Of a stretch of 64,000 nt of DNA, positions 1 to 14,186 are shown in pieces (position 1 is the stretch's first letter; the number at the start of each line of letters is the position of its first letter). Below the pieces are notes generated by a model. It was not told where the DNA came from and searched no databases. It saw nothing but the letters and a program-made list of their open reading frames with translations. The stretch is from positions 74,236,081-74,300,080 of the forward strand of contig NC_090729.1 of assembly GCF_036898095.1 (NCBI RefSeq), given 5' to 3'. The translations under genes and the position numbers were made by a program. This DNA comes from Palaemon carinicauda. Its lineage: Eukaryota; Arthropoda; Malacostraca; Decapoda; Palaemonidae.

Positions 1-215
1 AAGACTTTCACAGCAAAGTACTATACAATCACCCGCCCGCTAGTTATGGGGGGGTGGAGCCCGCTACCCCACTTCCACACTAGTACAGTATTGTGTGCCA
101 GGCCAATCTGTATGAATAGCTATAGGTTTGTATCGTTAGTAAAATTATAAATTACTTTCAAATTTGACATTCGTTCCGACACTAAATACAAACCCTTCGC
201 TATTTATAGGGATGA
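1..215 (-). repeat. Right inverted repeat (partial) and ICR-like block of the family-2 DIRS-like element
   Basis: Positions 177-208 are nearly the exact reverse complement of the left terminus at 8547-8578. Positions 20-90 match the inner left repeat around 8460-8510 in inverted orientation (CCCGCTAGTTA followed by a G run). The order ICR then right repeat, read on the minus strand, is as expected for DIRS elements. The right terminus that would complete the comparison is outside the window. Confidence 0.6.
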
Positions 216-595
216 CTCCCTCCTTAGGAGGGAGGAATCCGAACCAACTGTCTTGGGCATTTGACCCGGGGTTTTCTCCATATGTAACAAGTAAATATAT
301 ACACCTTGCCTAAATTCCGTGCAACGCACGGTCATCGGCCTACACAGTCTGTGTTTCTGATACTAGCAATGTGACTGGTTAAGGCTGTGTGATTGTGATA
401 CTAACAATGTAACTGGTCAAGGTAAGAGTTCTCAAAGACATAAGAATCTTAGAATGTACCATAGACATTACCCAATACCACCTCTCTAGGAGTATGGGGA
501 CGTAACAAGTATTATTTCTATATTAGGTTACACAAGAGAAATGGTTTTACCCATGGAAAGGTGAAGCCAGCTTGTAGAGGACTAGAAATAAACTC

Positions 596-715
596 AGAGA
601 CAAAGCTGAGAATTACCTCTCCCCATCCCCTTGAATGGGCAACGTCCTAGCAATAAACACAAGAGACAAAGTTGAGAATTACCTCTCCGCATCCCCTTGA
701 ATGGGCAACATCATA
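596..715. repeat. Two-copy tandem repeat, 65-bp period
   Basis: A block beginning GACAAAG at 599 is repeated at 664 with a few substitutions; both copies contain the string CCCCTTGAATGGGCAAC. It lies in the 3' noncoding part of the minus-strand DIRS-like element or its flank. Confidence 0.7.
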
Positions 716-898
716 GGAAAGACCAAAAAGTTTGCTAACTCTCTTGACCGAGACCAATGAATGAATGAATGATTTGAAGTTCTCTGGCATCCTGACATTA
801 AAGGTCATTGACGCCAATATCTTTTATCTTAAGTAAAAACTAAAAGAATATTCAATTCAAACCAGAAAAGTAAATATGTTATAAAAGTTAAATGACAT

Positions 899-1335
899 TC
901 AGAAGACCTGCTTCTGAAAAAAATTAAAAAATACCACTAGCATTGTACGACATAGCAAGTCCAAGGATCTTGGCAAGGATGAACCTGCCATCCTCACCTC
1001 AAACAGATATCGATTTCTTTTTGTGCTATAAGTGGGGCTTTCAGTCAACAAATGCCTCACTGTCAAGGGTAGCAAACAGTCGTCACAATATGGTTGGTGT
1101 TGGCCAGCCAGCAGAAACTCATGTGTCATCCGAGTGTGACCGATGCGGAGACGGCAAAGAGTAGTCTCCCATTTTTGGGGCATCATGTTATACATCCAAG
1201 GGGATATAACATTTGCAATTTCTCTCGTCTTATTTTCAGTTGAACTGTCCCAATGCTGTTGCCATTTATAATAAATAGAATTCTTAAATGCCAATAAAAA
1301 ATCATTACAGAGAATGGGATACTTTTTTGGTAGTA
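899..1335 (-). pseudogene. LINE ORF2 C-terminal Cys/His segment
   Basis: The frame reads ...RLRIGHTRMTHEFLLAG, then C-D-D-C and H-L-L-T-E residues. This is the C-terminal zinc-finger-like arrangement (CxxC...H...) found after the RNase H domain in many arthropod LINEs. The stretch is open for 131 codons but lacks the polymerase domains, and its natural upstream continuation lies beyond the MITE. It is a fragment and not an independent gene. Confidence 0.6.
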
Positions 1336-2079
<744 letters not shown>

Positions 2080-2081
2080 TA

Positions 2082-2325
2082 ACTCGGCTGCAGCATTCTT
2101 TGCGAGTGAATCTGACCCTTCATTTCAGACACACCTATGTGTGCCAGAACCCACCAAAATCAAACTTTTATACCTTTCAGGATATCAATTAAAAGCCACA
2201 CTAAAATCTTTAAAACTAAAGGGGTACTGGAATTAAAACCTTCTAAAGATTGAAGGACACTTCTTGCATCACTGAAAATTGTAAAATTGCCCTCCTCCTT
2301 TACCGATATTTTGTCAATGGACCCA
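2082..2325 (-). pseudogene. LINE ORF2 RNase H fragment
   Basis: The minus strand reads FTIFSDARSVLQSLEGF, the conserved S-D-S/A-x-S-x-L-x-x-L core of LINE RNase H. Out of the main frame, a W-V-x-A-H-I/V-G-V-type motif follows (about 2160-2100) before the MITE at 2079 interrupts it. At least one frameshift separates the two motifs. The 5' boundary is the fusion with the DIRS-like recombinase at about 2325. Confidence 0.6.
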
Positions 2326-2690
2326 TCGGTTTGGTTGAGACCAAGGCGAGTAGAAACACAGTCTTGAAAGTGAGGTGGCGATCTGTTGCCTGGCGTAATG
2401 GTTTGTAAGGAGCACCCTTCAGAGACTGAAGGACGCAAACTACGTTCCATGAAGGAGGTCTAACTTCCGACTAGAGGCAGGTAGGCTTGTAACTTTGCAC
2501 GATGAGAGAGAGCTCTAACGAGAAAGAAATATATACTCTTTCAGTTTGAAGGCGAAGCTCAAGACTGAGCAGTAGTCTTTCGCTGCCAAACCTGAGAGGA
2601 GCATTTCCTACCAAAGGTAAACAAGGAACTACGCTATTGTTTGGATAGTGGCATCAAGGGGAGAGACACCCCTTCCACGATCCCAACCAC
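2325..2690 (-). pseudogene. Tyrosine recombinase N-terminal fragment, family-2 DIRS-like element
   Basis: Frames on the minus strand contain WNVVCVLQSLKGAPYKPLRQ followed by a T-F-K-T-V-F-L-L-A-L-V-S-T-K pattern. This aligns by eye with the region just before the first catalytic Arg in the recombinases of elements A-C (WNLDVVLRFL... L-K-T-L-F-L-V-C-L-A-x-A-K-R). The catalytic Arg, HxxR and Tyr are absent because the LINE junction lies exactly here. A degenerate core-binding segment lies upstream toward 2690. No intact frame. Confidence 0.55.
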
Positions 2691-4390
2691 GGCAGACAGT
2701 CCACTTGGCCTGGTAGACTGACGCCGAAGATCTTCACAGGCATCAAGCCATTCTCTTCGGAACCTGTTGCGAAAAGTCTCTCTGAGAGAGAAGGTGCTGA
2801 ATAGTCTCCAGGCATGAAGTCGTAACGAAGCTATGGCGTTGTGGAAGATATTTGCATGTGGCTGTTTCAGTAGATCGTGTCGTAGAAGGATTTCACTTGG
2901 GATCTTTGTCATAAGTTGCAGAGGGTACAGGAGCCACTCTGCAAGATGCCATAGCAGAGCTATGAGGGTCTTGTTGAATAGTCTTCTCATTAGACAGTAC
3001 GGGGGAAAAGCGTAGACGTCAATGTTGTCCCACTGTTTTGGAATGCATCTGGCTAAAGAGGCTGGGGATCTAGGACTGGGGAGCAGTACAGCAGGAGCCT
3101 GAAGTTCCGGGACATTGCAAAAAGGCCCACAGCTGGCAACCACCAAAGTCAGGACTTTGGTGGCTGCTAGATGATTCAAAGACCACTCGGAGCCCACTAT
3201 CTGAGTCGCTCTGCTTAGAATGCCCAGAATAAAGTGAGCTGATAGAGACAAGAAGTTTTCTTTTGTTTATCTCAGCATCTCTTCTGCTAGATGGCATCGG
3301 GGCTGCAAAAATGTAAGCCACTAACATAGTGTTGTCGCTCATCAACACCACAGAGTGAACCACCAGGAACTTCTGGAGGGCTAGGTAGGCTGCCCTCATC
3401 TCTAAGATATTTATATGCTGGTACCTTTTGGACTTGAACCAGAGCACAGAGGCCGTGTGGTGCAGCATGGGGACTAGGATGTCTAGGGAATAGCTGGACT
3501 GATTCAACTTGGACTTCAGCCGTCACTGGATAGATTTGAATCTTGGGGCAGCCGTTGGGAACTAGACGGGATAGGGATAATAGGTGACCTATGAGATGCA
3601 ACCACTGCTGGGCTGGCAGTTCTTCTCATCTGAGGATGGGGTTTGCTACCTTTCTAAGCCTCTGTACCCTGTCATCTGATAGAAAAACTTTCTGTAGGTT
3701 GGTTTCGATGATCATACCGAGATATACCCGTCTTTGAGAGGAAAGCAGAGATGACTTCTCAAGGTTTACCACAATTCCCAGATCTTGGCAAAACAAAAGG
3801 AGTTGAAGAAGGGTCGCCACCAAGTCTACTAGGATGAACCAGTCGTCCAGATACCTTAGGAGACGGATGACAATTCTGTGAGCCCAAGATGATACTAGGG
3901 CGACCAGTCTCGTGGATACCTCATGTGCTGTGGAAAGACCGAAGCACAGTACCTTGAACTGGTATTGTGTGTTGTCGAGTATGATCCTTAGATACTTCCT
4001 TAAGATGGATGAACTGGGATGTGGAAGTATGCTTCTTTGAGATCGAGTATGTACATGAAGTACTGTAGTCTTAACCCTCATTTGATCATGTTTGCCGTCT
4101 CCACGCTGAACAGAGTTTGCCATACAAATTTGTTCAAAGCCGAGCTCGATGACATAGTCTCCAGCCTCCAGACGCCTTTTTTACAAGAAAGAGTCAACTG
4201 AAGAAGCCTGGGAATCCGTCCTCGACCTTCTGGAGCGCATCCTTCTCCAACATGGTCTGGAATTCGGCCCAAACGGCCTGCTCCTCTACGGGAACCCTTT
4301 GCATAGGAGCTCAGTGGATCTGGATTCCGAGTCAAGGGAGGGAGATATTAAATGGGATGCGATACCCTGACTGAATTATGGAGAATGTCC
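2690..4390 (-). pseudogene. RT/RNase H of the family-2 DIRS-like element
   Basis: On the minus strand, in order: an RT N-terminal segment with FFSLF...VKKASG...SALNKFVWQTLFS (about 4300-4100, split over frames); the YQFKVLCFGLSTA motif; the polymerase box YLDDW at about 3870-3850; YLGM; an RNase H segment with INILEMRAAYLALQKF and VLMSDNT (about 3420-3310); then a C-terminal stretch with DVYAFPPY and LLRHDLLKQPH. The latter matches the end of the RT protein in elements A-C (LRVDLLRQPH). At least four frame changes break it. Distinct enough in sequence from A-C to be a separate family. Confidence 0.75.
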
Positions 4391-4699
4391 AGGGTTCAGC
4401 CCCGTGCTGCAACCACCTTTACCAGTGGGTTTGTTGGCATCCCCCCACTGGTGGATGAGTGGGAGGATTAGCCGTCCTTGTTGGTGTGGCCTCGGCAGCT
4501 CACTCTGCCTTCAGGGGAGGGCTTAGAGCCTTTCCGCTCCTTGGCTGGAAAGGGTTTCCTCGATACCTTCTTTGGAATGGTTGTAGTTGTCGGCAGTTTC
4601 AATGTTTGAGGCTATTGCTTCTGTGGCAGAGATACACGATAGGGTCGGGATGTCAAGGCCCTATGAAGAAGGGAGTCCTGGTTGGACTTCCTCCATCGC

Positions 4700-7600
4700 T
4701 CGGCCACTCACTCGATGTCTTGCGGCCTGAACAGGGAGGACCCATCAAGAGTGAAGTTACTTAATCTCGTCACTTCTGCGTGTGAGACTGGTCAGAATCA
4801 TTCTACTATCAAGTCTTTTCACCTAAAAATAGCATTTTCCCACAGGTTAACTACATGGTCGGAGAGAAACTCAATGGTTCTGGTACCTGACAATAGAAAA
4901 GTTTCCATCGATCTCCTCATAGAGTCCTTGGACCAATCCTCGAGTCTGACGAGGTGCTCTACGGATCCCAATTAAAGGTCCAGCCACGAAATAGCCTGCA
5001 TGGCATACTGTACTTCGCTACCTCTCTGTGTTCAGGATCTCCGACACTGAGAAAGATACGATGAGACCAGAGTCTTTCAAAGGAGACTGCTCTGGTGAGT
5101 GTCTATAAGGAATGATCTAGAGACAAGGCTGGAGGGGGATCATTCGAAACCTCATAATACTTCCTCTGCTGTACGAAAGGCGGCGGTAGGAGTTTAGAGG
5201 ATGAGCTCGCAGGAAGGGAACTGGAGGAACCAGCGATCTGGGAAAAGGCCTTCCTCCAGACACCCATCAATCCCTTTGACAAGGGCAAAGCTACATTGGC
5301 CTTGGGAGGTCATTGCATGCCATAAACATGGTCTAGGACAGTGTCCTTGCCCTCCTGAGGGGCCACCGTTGGGTCAGACAACCCGTTGATGGCCCTCATG
5401 CAGTCCCAGACCTGCCAAAAGGCGTGCTCTGACTCCTTCTGCTCAGCCTCCGAAAGCCTAGGACTTGAGAGATAGTCATCCTCGTAGTCATAGTCATCAT
5501 CCACCCACGAGATCTCACCCAAAGGAGCCCCGGTGGGTCAAAGTCGTCAGCCATAGCTGTGGTAGGAACGTTGCTTGCTGATGTCCTTTTGACTGATTGC
5601 GAGGTCCCCCAAGACATCTCTTGTCTTGATGCCCTGGATGTGGTGTTCTTTGGGATCATTTTGGCGTCCTTGGTCTCTCTGCGGGATGGAAAGTACTCCT
5701 CCAAAAGCGAAGGTCTGGAGGGTTCTTCCTGCCTGAAAGAAGGTTGTCCCTCTCTTGCAGAGGGAACTGCGGCCGTATGGTCAGTCTCCTTAGAGATGGG
5801 GCATAGTTCCGGAGGGACTATCTCTGTAGGAGAGAGACGAAACGAAAACATCAGTGAGAGAGATCGAGAGCCTCAGCTAGTTCAAGGGTGATAAGTGTCT
5901 CCCGGAAAAGGAGTCGGGAGTCAGCCGCTCCATTCTCCTCTTCTTCAATGTCACCCCCACTGTCAACTGCACCTGGGAGAAGCTTGCTGGATTTCCACTT
6001 CCAAATCTGCTGTTCCAAACTTCTTCTTTAGGGGCAAGAGAATCATCTTCCGAGATGGAGGTCTGCGAGGGGCCCCAAGGTTTTTTTGTGTCGAGTCAGA
6101 CAGGGGGACGGGGGGGTCTGAGCTGGGGGGGGATCCTTGGGGGTGCTGGTCACTGATTAGTCTGCCGGAAGCACGTCTGAGACAGCTTGACGTACTGCCT
6201 TAACCAAAGTATCAAACCATGAGGGTTCTTTTCCTGATGCAAAGAAGACCGGAAGCTCCTTAGGTAGGCTAGATGATGGAGATTGCCTCCTAAGAATTCG
6301 TAGTCTTGAAACCTGAAATGAAGGGGAGTTAGGTCTCTTACCTAGTAAGAATGGCACAGGCATGGCCTCTAGCTCTGGCTTGAAAGACCATGACGTCTTA
6401 AGAGGTGGAAGGTAGTTAGATCCTGGAAGATTCCTTCTTGGTCGGGAAGGAGACTGGGCGCCCGCAATGCTGAGACTCGGCCGTAGGAAGATATCCATGC
6501 GGGGGTGAAGAGGCTCTCTCAAGTGAGAAGACGCTCTGGTATGACCTGGAAGAGATGGGATAAAGTCCATCCTAGTCCTAAGAGAACAAGTTTCCCGAGG
6601 ACGTGTAGCTCAGGACTGTACCTGGAATGTTTAGAAGGCTCAGCTTGTTGTAGCGGAGATTGATGACGAGAATGAGGCAATCTCTCGTAGGAAGGATGAC
6701 AGAGGTCATCTCTGCGTCGATCACGAGTTGATCGACACTCATGGACAAGAGAAGAGTCCCTGGAAGAACAACGGAGAGCCATAGCTGGAGAGCGATGGTC
6801 CCGAGAATGAAAGAGACCAACCCTAGCTCGCGAGAGATGCTCCCGCGAGGAAAGGTGATGGTTGCAAGCTGGTGAGGGACGATCCCATACTGACCTGTGA
6901 GGATTTAGAACAGGAGTGTCAATCACAAGAAGGGGAGAGAAGGTCACGAGATGGCATGCGACGATCCAGAACTGGCGATTAGCGGTTGCGAGCCTGCAGG
7001 TGATAAGGCAATGGCAAATGACAAGGAGCTGGCAAACAATGGGAAGATGGTGACAAAGAATTGGCAGACGCCAAGAGGCTAGCAAGTGACGAAAAGGCGA
7101 ACGCCTGTAAGCTGGTGAACAACAAGAAGTTGACGAACACTGAAGAGAAGGCGAGTGACGAACATGAGCTGACTGATGATGAAAAGCTTGAGGGTGACGG
7201 TCATGAGCTGGCGAAGAACGCAGAGTAGATGAGTGACAAGAAGTAGAATGATGGATACAAAGTGGCGAATGACGGTCGCCGAGTGACGCGTGACAAAATA
7301 TCGATGGTGACCATCCAAAAGGAGAGAGAAGATTGTCAGTCCTTGGGAGAGCTGAAGAGATATCTCCTCACAGATGGAGAAGGTAAACATCTTGAGGAGC
7401 GGCAAGGACAACGCTCTCTTGACAAGGAGTGACGATCCTTGTGATGGTGGGGGCTTTTGTCAACAACGGCATGCCAACGAGGAGAAATGATTCATCAACA
7501 GCGACGAGGTTCTAGCCACCACTGCAGGCGAAACCTGCTCCGAAGGGAGGGGAGTCTGCGAAGTGGCAAGGCGACATCTTGATGGTCTCTGGAACAGAGA

Positions 7601-8330
7601 CTCTGGGGAGGGCCTCATTCGCGAATGAGTGAGGTGACCACCCCGCATAAGAAACCTGCCTCAGACTTTGCTCCTCACCCGACGGAAGAGTCGGCTCAGC
7701 ATGGGGGAGAGCACAGTCTTTGGTAACGGCAGCAGCTACAAGTGACGGTGAAGGGTGATACCCTTCAGCAGCAGGGGTGGATGACACTTTAAGGTCTCTG
7801 AGTTTCATACTCATCGGTGTAGAGGCTTCTACTTCAGAGGAAGCAGGTGTTTGCTTCCTATCAACACCAAGTTGAAGGAGTTCTAACAACGCCTCCTTCG
7901 ACGGAGGAACAGTAATTCCTAGTGATGGCCAAACCTATATAACATTAGAAAATTAAAAAGTTCCATCCAAGAGAACAGGCAGAGCCGTTTCTCTAAGAGA
8001 AGCAGTCCTGTGCCTTGAACCCTGGGGTTGACCTAGTGTTAATTGGTCTATGCTCCTCTTCAATCATTCCCTAGAGAAGACTGATCGAGCAGGAGCTTCA
8101 GCAAGAGATCAGAAGATCAAGGAAGAAGTCTGAGGCTTCTTCGACATCGAGGAAAACCCTAAAGGTGAAGAATCTCTCTTGGATTTCTTTCTACACCACC
8201 TCCTAAATCTCTCCATCTGTGAGGCAGACCACTCCCAGCATTCACTGTCCTGGTCACAGCGGCTCCCTTGGCAGGACGGACACAACAAATGTACGGCAAA
8301 AGAAGAAAACAATCACACCTGTAAAGTAAA
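4700..8330 (-). pseudogene. gag-like region, family-2 DIRS-like element
   Basis: A run of partial minus-strand frames with low-complexity, Ser/Arg/Pro-rich composition. The 5' part (8312-8109) has C-P-S-C-x4-C-x5-C, matching the Cys spacing of the gag proteins of elements A-C. A middle part (7460-6580) has degenerate tandem repeats. The 3' part (5522-5103) has an acidic D-D-D-Y-D-Y-E-D-D patch and ends near PPFVQQRKYYEV. Role inferred from position before RT: an RNA-binding structural protein. Multiple frameshifts; non-functional. Confidence 0.55.
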
Positions 8331-8439
8331 AGCAAAAAAGATTTATTAAGTCAAATGGCAAGTTAAGTTGCAAGGCGAAGAGCGACAACATCTGTTCTCC
8401 ACCAACCCGAAAGCAAAAGTGGTAACACAACACTAGTGT

Positions 8440-8590
8440 GTGAGTGAGCAGGTTAGAGGGCTACATCCCTACTAACTAGCGGGTGTGTGATTATACCCCC
8501 CTAAAATTCATATGGCTCGTCTTCAGACTTTGACGAAAGTAAAATTCATATAAATAGCGAAGGGTTTATATTTAGTGTCGAAACAAATAT
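8440..8590 (-). repeat. Left inverted terminal repeat, family-2 DIRS-like element
   Basis: Read on the minus strand it begins near CGACACTAAATATAAACCC and continues through the CCCGCTAGTTAG core. It is matched in inverted orientation at 1-215. It also matches, in the same sense, the start of the element at 26640. Confidence 0.6.
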
Positions 8591-9390
8591 AAATTGGTCT
8601 AAATTTATGAATTTGGGATATGCAGCTTAGCAATCAGACTGTGAGGCCATTCAGTGCCAAAGTGCCCCTTGGGGAAAACCCTGCTGTTACATTATGAGGT
8701 AAATTTTGTTGTAGCGGTTGGACTGCCCGATGGAAGGAAAGGAACGGAGGTGAAGTACAAGGATGTAAAGTAAGTGCCGTGCTGGGACAAAGAAATGCTG
8801 CAAGGACCCTACCCAAAGTAACAGCTAAGTTACACCATATGTATATTAGGTGCCCATTGTGGTTCTTGCATGTGACAATTAATCTAAAATTTCATATCAC
8901 CACCAACATACATAGACGACTTTCTGCATAAAGCAGCCAGCCAATTAGCCTTGACTTCATTGAGAAATAAGTGGGTTCTGGCGAGGATGCAAGCCAATAG
9001 TTGTCCTTACACAAAAACTTTAAGGTCAAGTCATTCAATGACCTATGAGTGACCTTGCCAAACGTTCTCGACTATCCTTGAGGCAGAGGTCAAACTCATT
9101 ACAAGGTTTTAATTCATAGTTGACGTCTGATAATTGACAGAAATAGTCAGAATTGTAAACCACACATAAAACATTGACTCCCCATCGTGCCATATCTTGC
9201 TAATATAAAATATTATGGCAATTAAACTTATTTCTGTCAAGATCATCATTTGAAACCACCCCCTTCGCCTACGTGATGCGTCGTCTGCTCATCCGAAGCA
9301 GGTTTGGCACATGGCTCATATTTGACAGATGATTGGCCCCCTGGCGGTCTACATCTACCTTCATTAATGTCATGCACGAACGCAAATGGT
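8591..9390. other. No gene recognised; probable interspersed-repeat remnant
   Basis: Positions 8640-8830 look like a decayed interspersed repeat (GGAACGGAGGTGAAGTA and neighbouring purine-rich text). The rest is unique-looking noncoding sequence without long frames. Confidence 0.5.
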
Positions 9391-9401
9391 AATCACAATA
9401 C

Positions 9402-9578
9402 CTGACGTTTCTGCGCGTGGGTCGACATCGCGGTGGCAAAATTTAATCCAGTCAACACTCTCAAGCCACCGAGAAAAGAACTGGTTCCTCCAACCTTTAG
9501 CTTTGAGCCACACCAGCTGATTGTAACCTCAGTATCGCCACAACCAAAGTATGGAAGAGCCTTTGTCAGTGTAGCCAT
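9402..9578 (-). CDS. Possible first coding exon of a host gene, unknown product
   Basis: A 59-codon open stretch starts with ATG at 9578 (minus) and begins MATLTKALPYFGCGD. It runs to a CAG immediately followed by GTATTG, which would make a phase-0 donor at 9401; the frame closes three codons into that putative intron. The composition is ordinary coding-like (mixed residues, no repeat) and unlike the microsatellite frames around it. I do not recognise the family. No second exon can be joined to it here: the downstream side (minus) leads into decayed DIRS-like DNA at 8590. It may equally be a chance frame. Purine at -3 of the ATG. Confidence 0.25.
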
Positions 9579-9599
9579 ATCAAGAGTCGAAAAAAACTA

Positions 9600-9876
9600 G
9601 CTTATCTCCATATCTAACAACGGAAAAGAAAATAAATAATTCATAACTTTATCATTATTATTCTGATACCAATGAAAAATAAGATATTTCATAAACGAAT
9701 CTATGAAAAAAGCAACTTACATGGGATAATTATGAAACAATACCAAAGAATTTTAAATTCAGAAGACAGGTGTTACGGTTACTCTTGAAATGTTTAGAAT
9801 CAACCCTAGAATTAATATGTACTTACAGTATTACTGTACATTATAGCATCATACACTTTGGTCGAGTATGAGTAGT

Positions 9877-9878
<2 letters not shown>
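9600..9878. other. Noncoding, nothing recognised
   Basis: AT-rich sequence upstream of the candidate exon; no frame, repeat or RNA gene recognised. Confidence 0.5.
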
Positions 9879-10249
<371 letters not shown>

Positions 10250-10251
<2 letters not shown>

Positions 10252-11082
10252 AAATAATGTATAATAATGCATAATAAGACTATAGCCTATGTGATTAAGA
10301 GAGAATTAACATATCTTGGAACCTAAGGGCTCGGCCAGGAGCCACATTTAAGTTAGAGAGAATGGAATTGAAAAATAAGAGAAACGCAGCATGTGGAAAA
10401 TGAATTTGCGTTTGATACAATTTTCAAAAGTTTTGCACCTTTTGCTTATTGTATGCATAATATGTTATGTATGGTTATTCGTATATGATTTTGCGTTAAT
10501 TGAATATGAATTCTTGTTTTTGGTCGTGTTTTCTGCATCTGTATATTCTATTTATTGCTATTATTTTTCATATGATTATAGCGTGGCGTCTATTTTTTTC
10601 CATCTCATATGCTATTCGAAGCAAAATTAGGCCTGCTACAATATCATGGGGACATGGCTGTATCTTTGTTGTTTCTTGTCAATCGTCTTAAGTATCTTAA
10701 TAACCCAATTGGGGTCGAGTATGACATTGATTTCCAATAATAATTCTTGACTTCACAGGAGCACTTTGAAAAGAATCGGTTTGAAAATAAACGGGTTCAT
10801 ATAAAACGAAAACTAAGGTGGAACGCAATTCCAACCTTATTTTTTTTTTCTTTTTCAGCGTAGCCTCCTTAAAGTTAGGAAATCGATTCAGAGTGGGATC
10901 CCTGATAGGCCTAGCGAAGATTATGACAGGTTGGAACATGAATATTACAAAATGCAACAAAGTAATAGTATCTTGAGTGCTAGAAAGTTTTGCAATTGCT
11001 GTACAAAAGGATAGAAATATGTAGCAGTATTACTGTTTTATTCACTATGAATAGATGTTTTGTTATATGATATAATAGTGAA

Positions 11083-11084
<2 letters not shown>
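10250..11084. other. Noncoding, AT-rich, nothing recognised
   Basis: No coding, RNA or terminal-repeat signal. A 79-codon hydrophobic frame at 10391-10630 is considered chance. Confidence 0.5.
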
Positions 11085-11129
<45 letters not shown>

Positions 11130-11640
11130 TTGCTAAACTACAACCCTAGTTGGAAAAGCAGGATGCTATAAGCCCAGGGGCTCCGAAAGGGAAAATAGCC
11201 CAGTGAGGAAAGGAAACAAGGAAAAAATAAAATATTTTAAGAACAGTAACAACATTGAAATAAATATTTCCTATATAAACTATAAAAACTTTAACAAAAC
11301 CAGAAGAGAAATTAGACAGAATAGTGTGCCCGAGTGTACCCTCAAGCAAGAGAACTCTAACCCAAGAAAGTGGAAGACCACGGTACAGAGGCTATGGAAC
11401 TACCCAAGACTAGAGAACAATGGTTTAATTTTGAATGTCCTTCTCCTAGAAGAGCTGCTTACCATAGCTAAAGTCTCTTCTACCAAGAGGAAAATAGCCA
11501 CTGAACTATATGGTGCAATAGTTAAATCCTTGAGCGAAGACGAATTGTTTGGTAATCTCAGTATTGTCAAGGTGTATGAGGACAAAGGAGAATCTGTAAT
11601 GAATAGGTCAGACTATTCAGTGTATGTGCAGGCAAAGGAA
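11085..11640 (-). mobile_element. LINE 3'-end repeat, copy 1, with (ATT)n tail
   Basis: An ATT/TTA trinucleotide array (11088-11127) is followed by CTACAACCCTAGTTGGAAAAG and several hundred bases also found at 20640-20990. The same 3' end occurs in the opposite orientation at 12540-12880, where it follows the end of a reverse-transcriptase-like frame. Read on the minus strand the array is therefore the 3' tail of a non-LTR element. The 147-codon plus-strand frame over it (11203-11646) is not taken as a gene. Confidence 0.65.
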
Positions 11641-11731
11641 AAGTGAACAGTAACCAGAGAGAAGGATCCAATGAAGTACTGCTTGGCCAGTCAAGGGACC
11701 CCTAACTCTAGCGGTAGTATCTCAACGTAGC

Positions 11732-11733
<2 letters not shown>

Positions 11734-11824
<91 letters not shown>
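11734..11824. repeat. (TA)n microsatellite
   Basis: About 90 bp of uninterrupted TA. Confidence 0.97.
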
Positions 11825-11825
<1 letters not shown>

Positions 11826-12083
11826 CGAGTAATATATGTAGCGAAAGTAAGATTCAGTTGTGGAACTTGGGGATAGTATTGATATATGATGCGCTATAGT
11901 AGTGAAGATGAGATATATTACTGAACATGTGATGTAGATTATGATATAGTATGAAAAATAATGGGAATCAAGTGAAGGGACATCAGGTTTCCATTTGTTT
12001 TAATTCAGGGAACGCTGGGAAAGTATTCGTAATAAAAAAAAAAGTTTAATAGAAAGAGATGCATATAGGAATAACGGGATTTA

Positions 12084-12085
12084 AT

Positions 12086-12158
<73 letters not shown>

Positions 12159-12187
12159 CAAGGGACTGGAGGAGTTATTCCTAATAA

Positions 12188-12260
<73 letters not shown>
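12084..12260. repeat. (GA)n microsatellite, two blocks
   Basis: GA repeats at 12084-12154 (one phase slip near 12112) and 12192-12260, separated by about 37 bp of unique sequence. Confidence 0.95.
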
Positions 12261-12266
<6 letters not shown>

Positions 12267-12540
12267 GATTACTTGCAAAGCTAAAGATTCTAGATGCTTT
12301 CTTAGGTCTATAAGCAAACTCATAAGCAGAACAGCACGGCATTGTGTACTATCGCGTCACTAATTATATGTAAAACAAAGAAAAAAAGTGTGGACATAAT
12401 TATCAGCACTGCCGGACAGTGGCCACTGAGAGACTGATTGGTAGGTAGCCTGCCACCCGGGAACAATATGGCACCTATCGACGCAGTGTACAGTAACTCG
12501 TATGGCGCTACTTTTGTTTATATAGGTACTCTACTACAAA
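12261..12540. other. Noncoding, nothing recognised
   Basis: No supported gene or repeat; unique-looking sequence. Confidence 0.5.
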
Positions 12541-12880
12541 GTATTCTAGAAGTTTTATTCTAGCTGTGACCAAGTTGTGGAATTATCTTCCTATTCGGAT
12601 AGTTGAATCGGTAGAACTTTAAAGATTCAAATTTGTAGCAATTTTTTTTTATGTTGAACAGGCTGACATAAGTCCTTTTATAGTTTATATATGAAATATC
12701 TATTTTGATGTTGACACTTTTTTAAGAAAAATATATAATTTAACTATTCATATCGTTTATTAATTTCCTTATTTCCTTTCCTCGCGGGGCTATTTTTCCC
12801 TGTTGTAACCCTTGGGCTATAGTATCTTGCTCTTCCAGCTATGGTTGTAGCTTAGCTAGTAATAGTAATGATAGTAATAA
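12540..12880 (+). mobile_element. LINE 3' end, copy 3, with ORF2 C-terminus and AAT-rich tail
   Basis: The plus strand at about 12573-12620 reads LWNYLPIRIVESVEL, a typical W-N-x-L-P end of a LINE reverse transcriptase frame. A 3' UTR follows whose last 100 bp (GGGCTATTTTTCCCTGTTG...) are the reverse complement of the blocks at 11140-11210 and 20680-20760. An AGTAATAGTAAT tail ends it. This copy ties the trinucleotide-tailed repeats in the window to a LINE. Confidence 0.65.
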
Positions 12881-12884
12881 TATA

Positions 12885-13781
<897 letters not shown>

Positions 13782-14186
13782 TGAAGATGCTGTATGGTGT
13801 GCAGCAGGGTTAAAAAACATCATTAAAAGACCATAATTTATTTAGAAACGTTTTGAACATTACAATGTTCGTTATCAATATGTAAAAAAATATAAATTTA
13901 AAATTGTTAACATTTACGCAATAATTCTCAAAAGAAAGTAAAAGAATATTAAAATGGTTTAAACATTAATGAATTTTAAACAGAAAATCGTAAAAAAAAC
14001 ACTAAAACGTAAGAGATCCAGTGCCCACCAAACCATCCACAGGAGAAGGTGAAGAACGAATTAATAAAAAAGATACCCACTTACTTCAATTATGCTAAGT
14101 ATAGAGGAGAAGCAGAGGCGTTGAAGTTCAAAGAAGGAACAAACTGTTCGATGTATAATGACTCAGGGGTAGTTAAAAATTCACTG
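13782..14186. other. Noncoding, AT-rich, nothing recognised
   Basis: No supported feature; may include flank or 3' noncoding sequence of the Penelope-like remnant. Confidence 0.4.

Noticed and set aside
10391..10630. 79-codon hydrophobic frame, could suggest a membrane protein
   Set aside because: Lies in AT-rich DNA where Phe/Ile/Tyr/Leu codons are expected by chance; no motif, and a second frame over the same bases is open too.
11203..11646. 147-codon plus-strand frame
   Set aside because: Runs antisense over a LINE 3' end repeated at 20680-20990, where it is not kept open.
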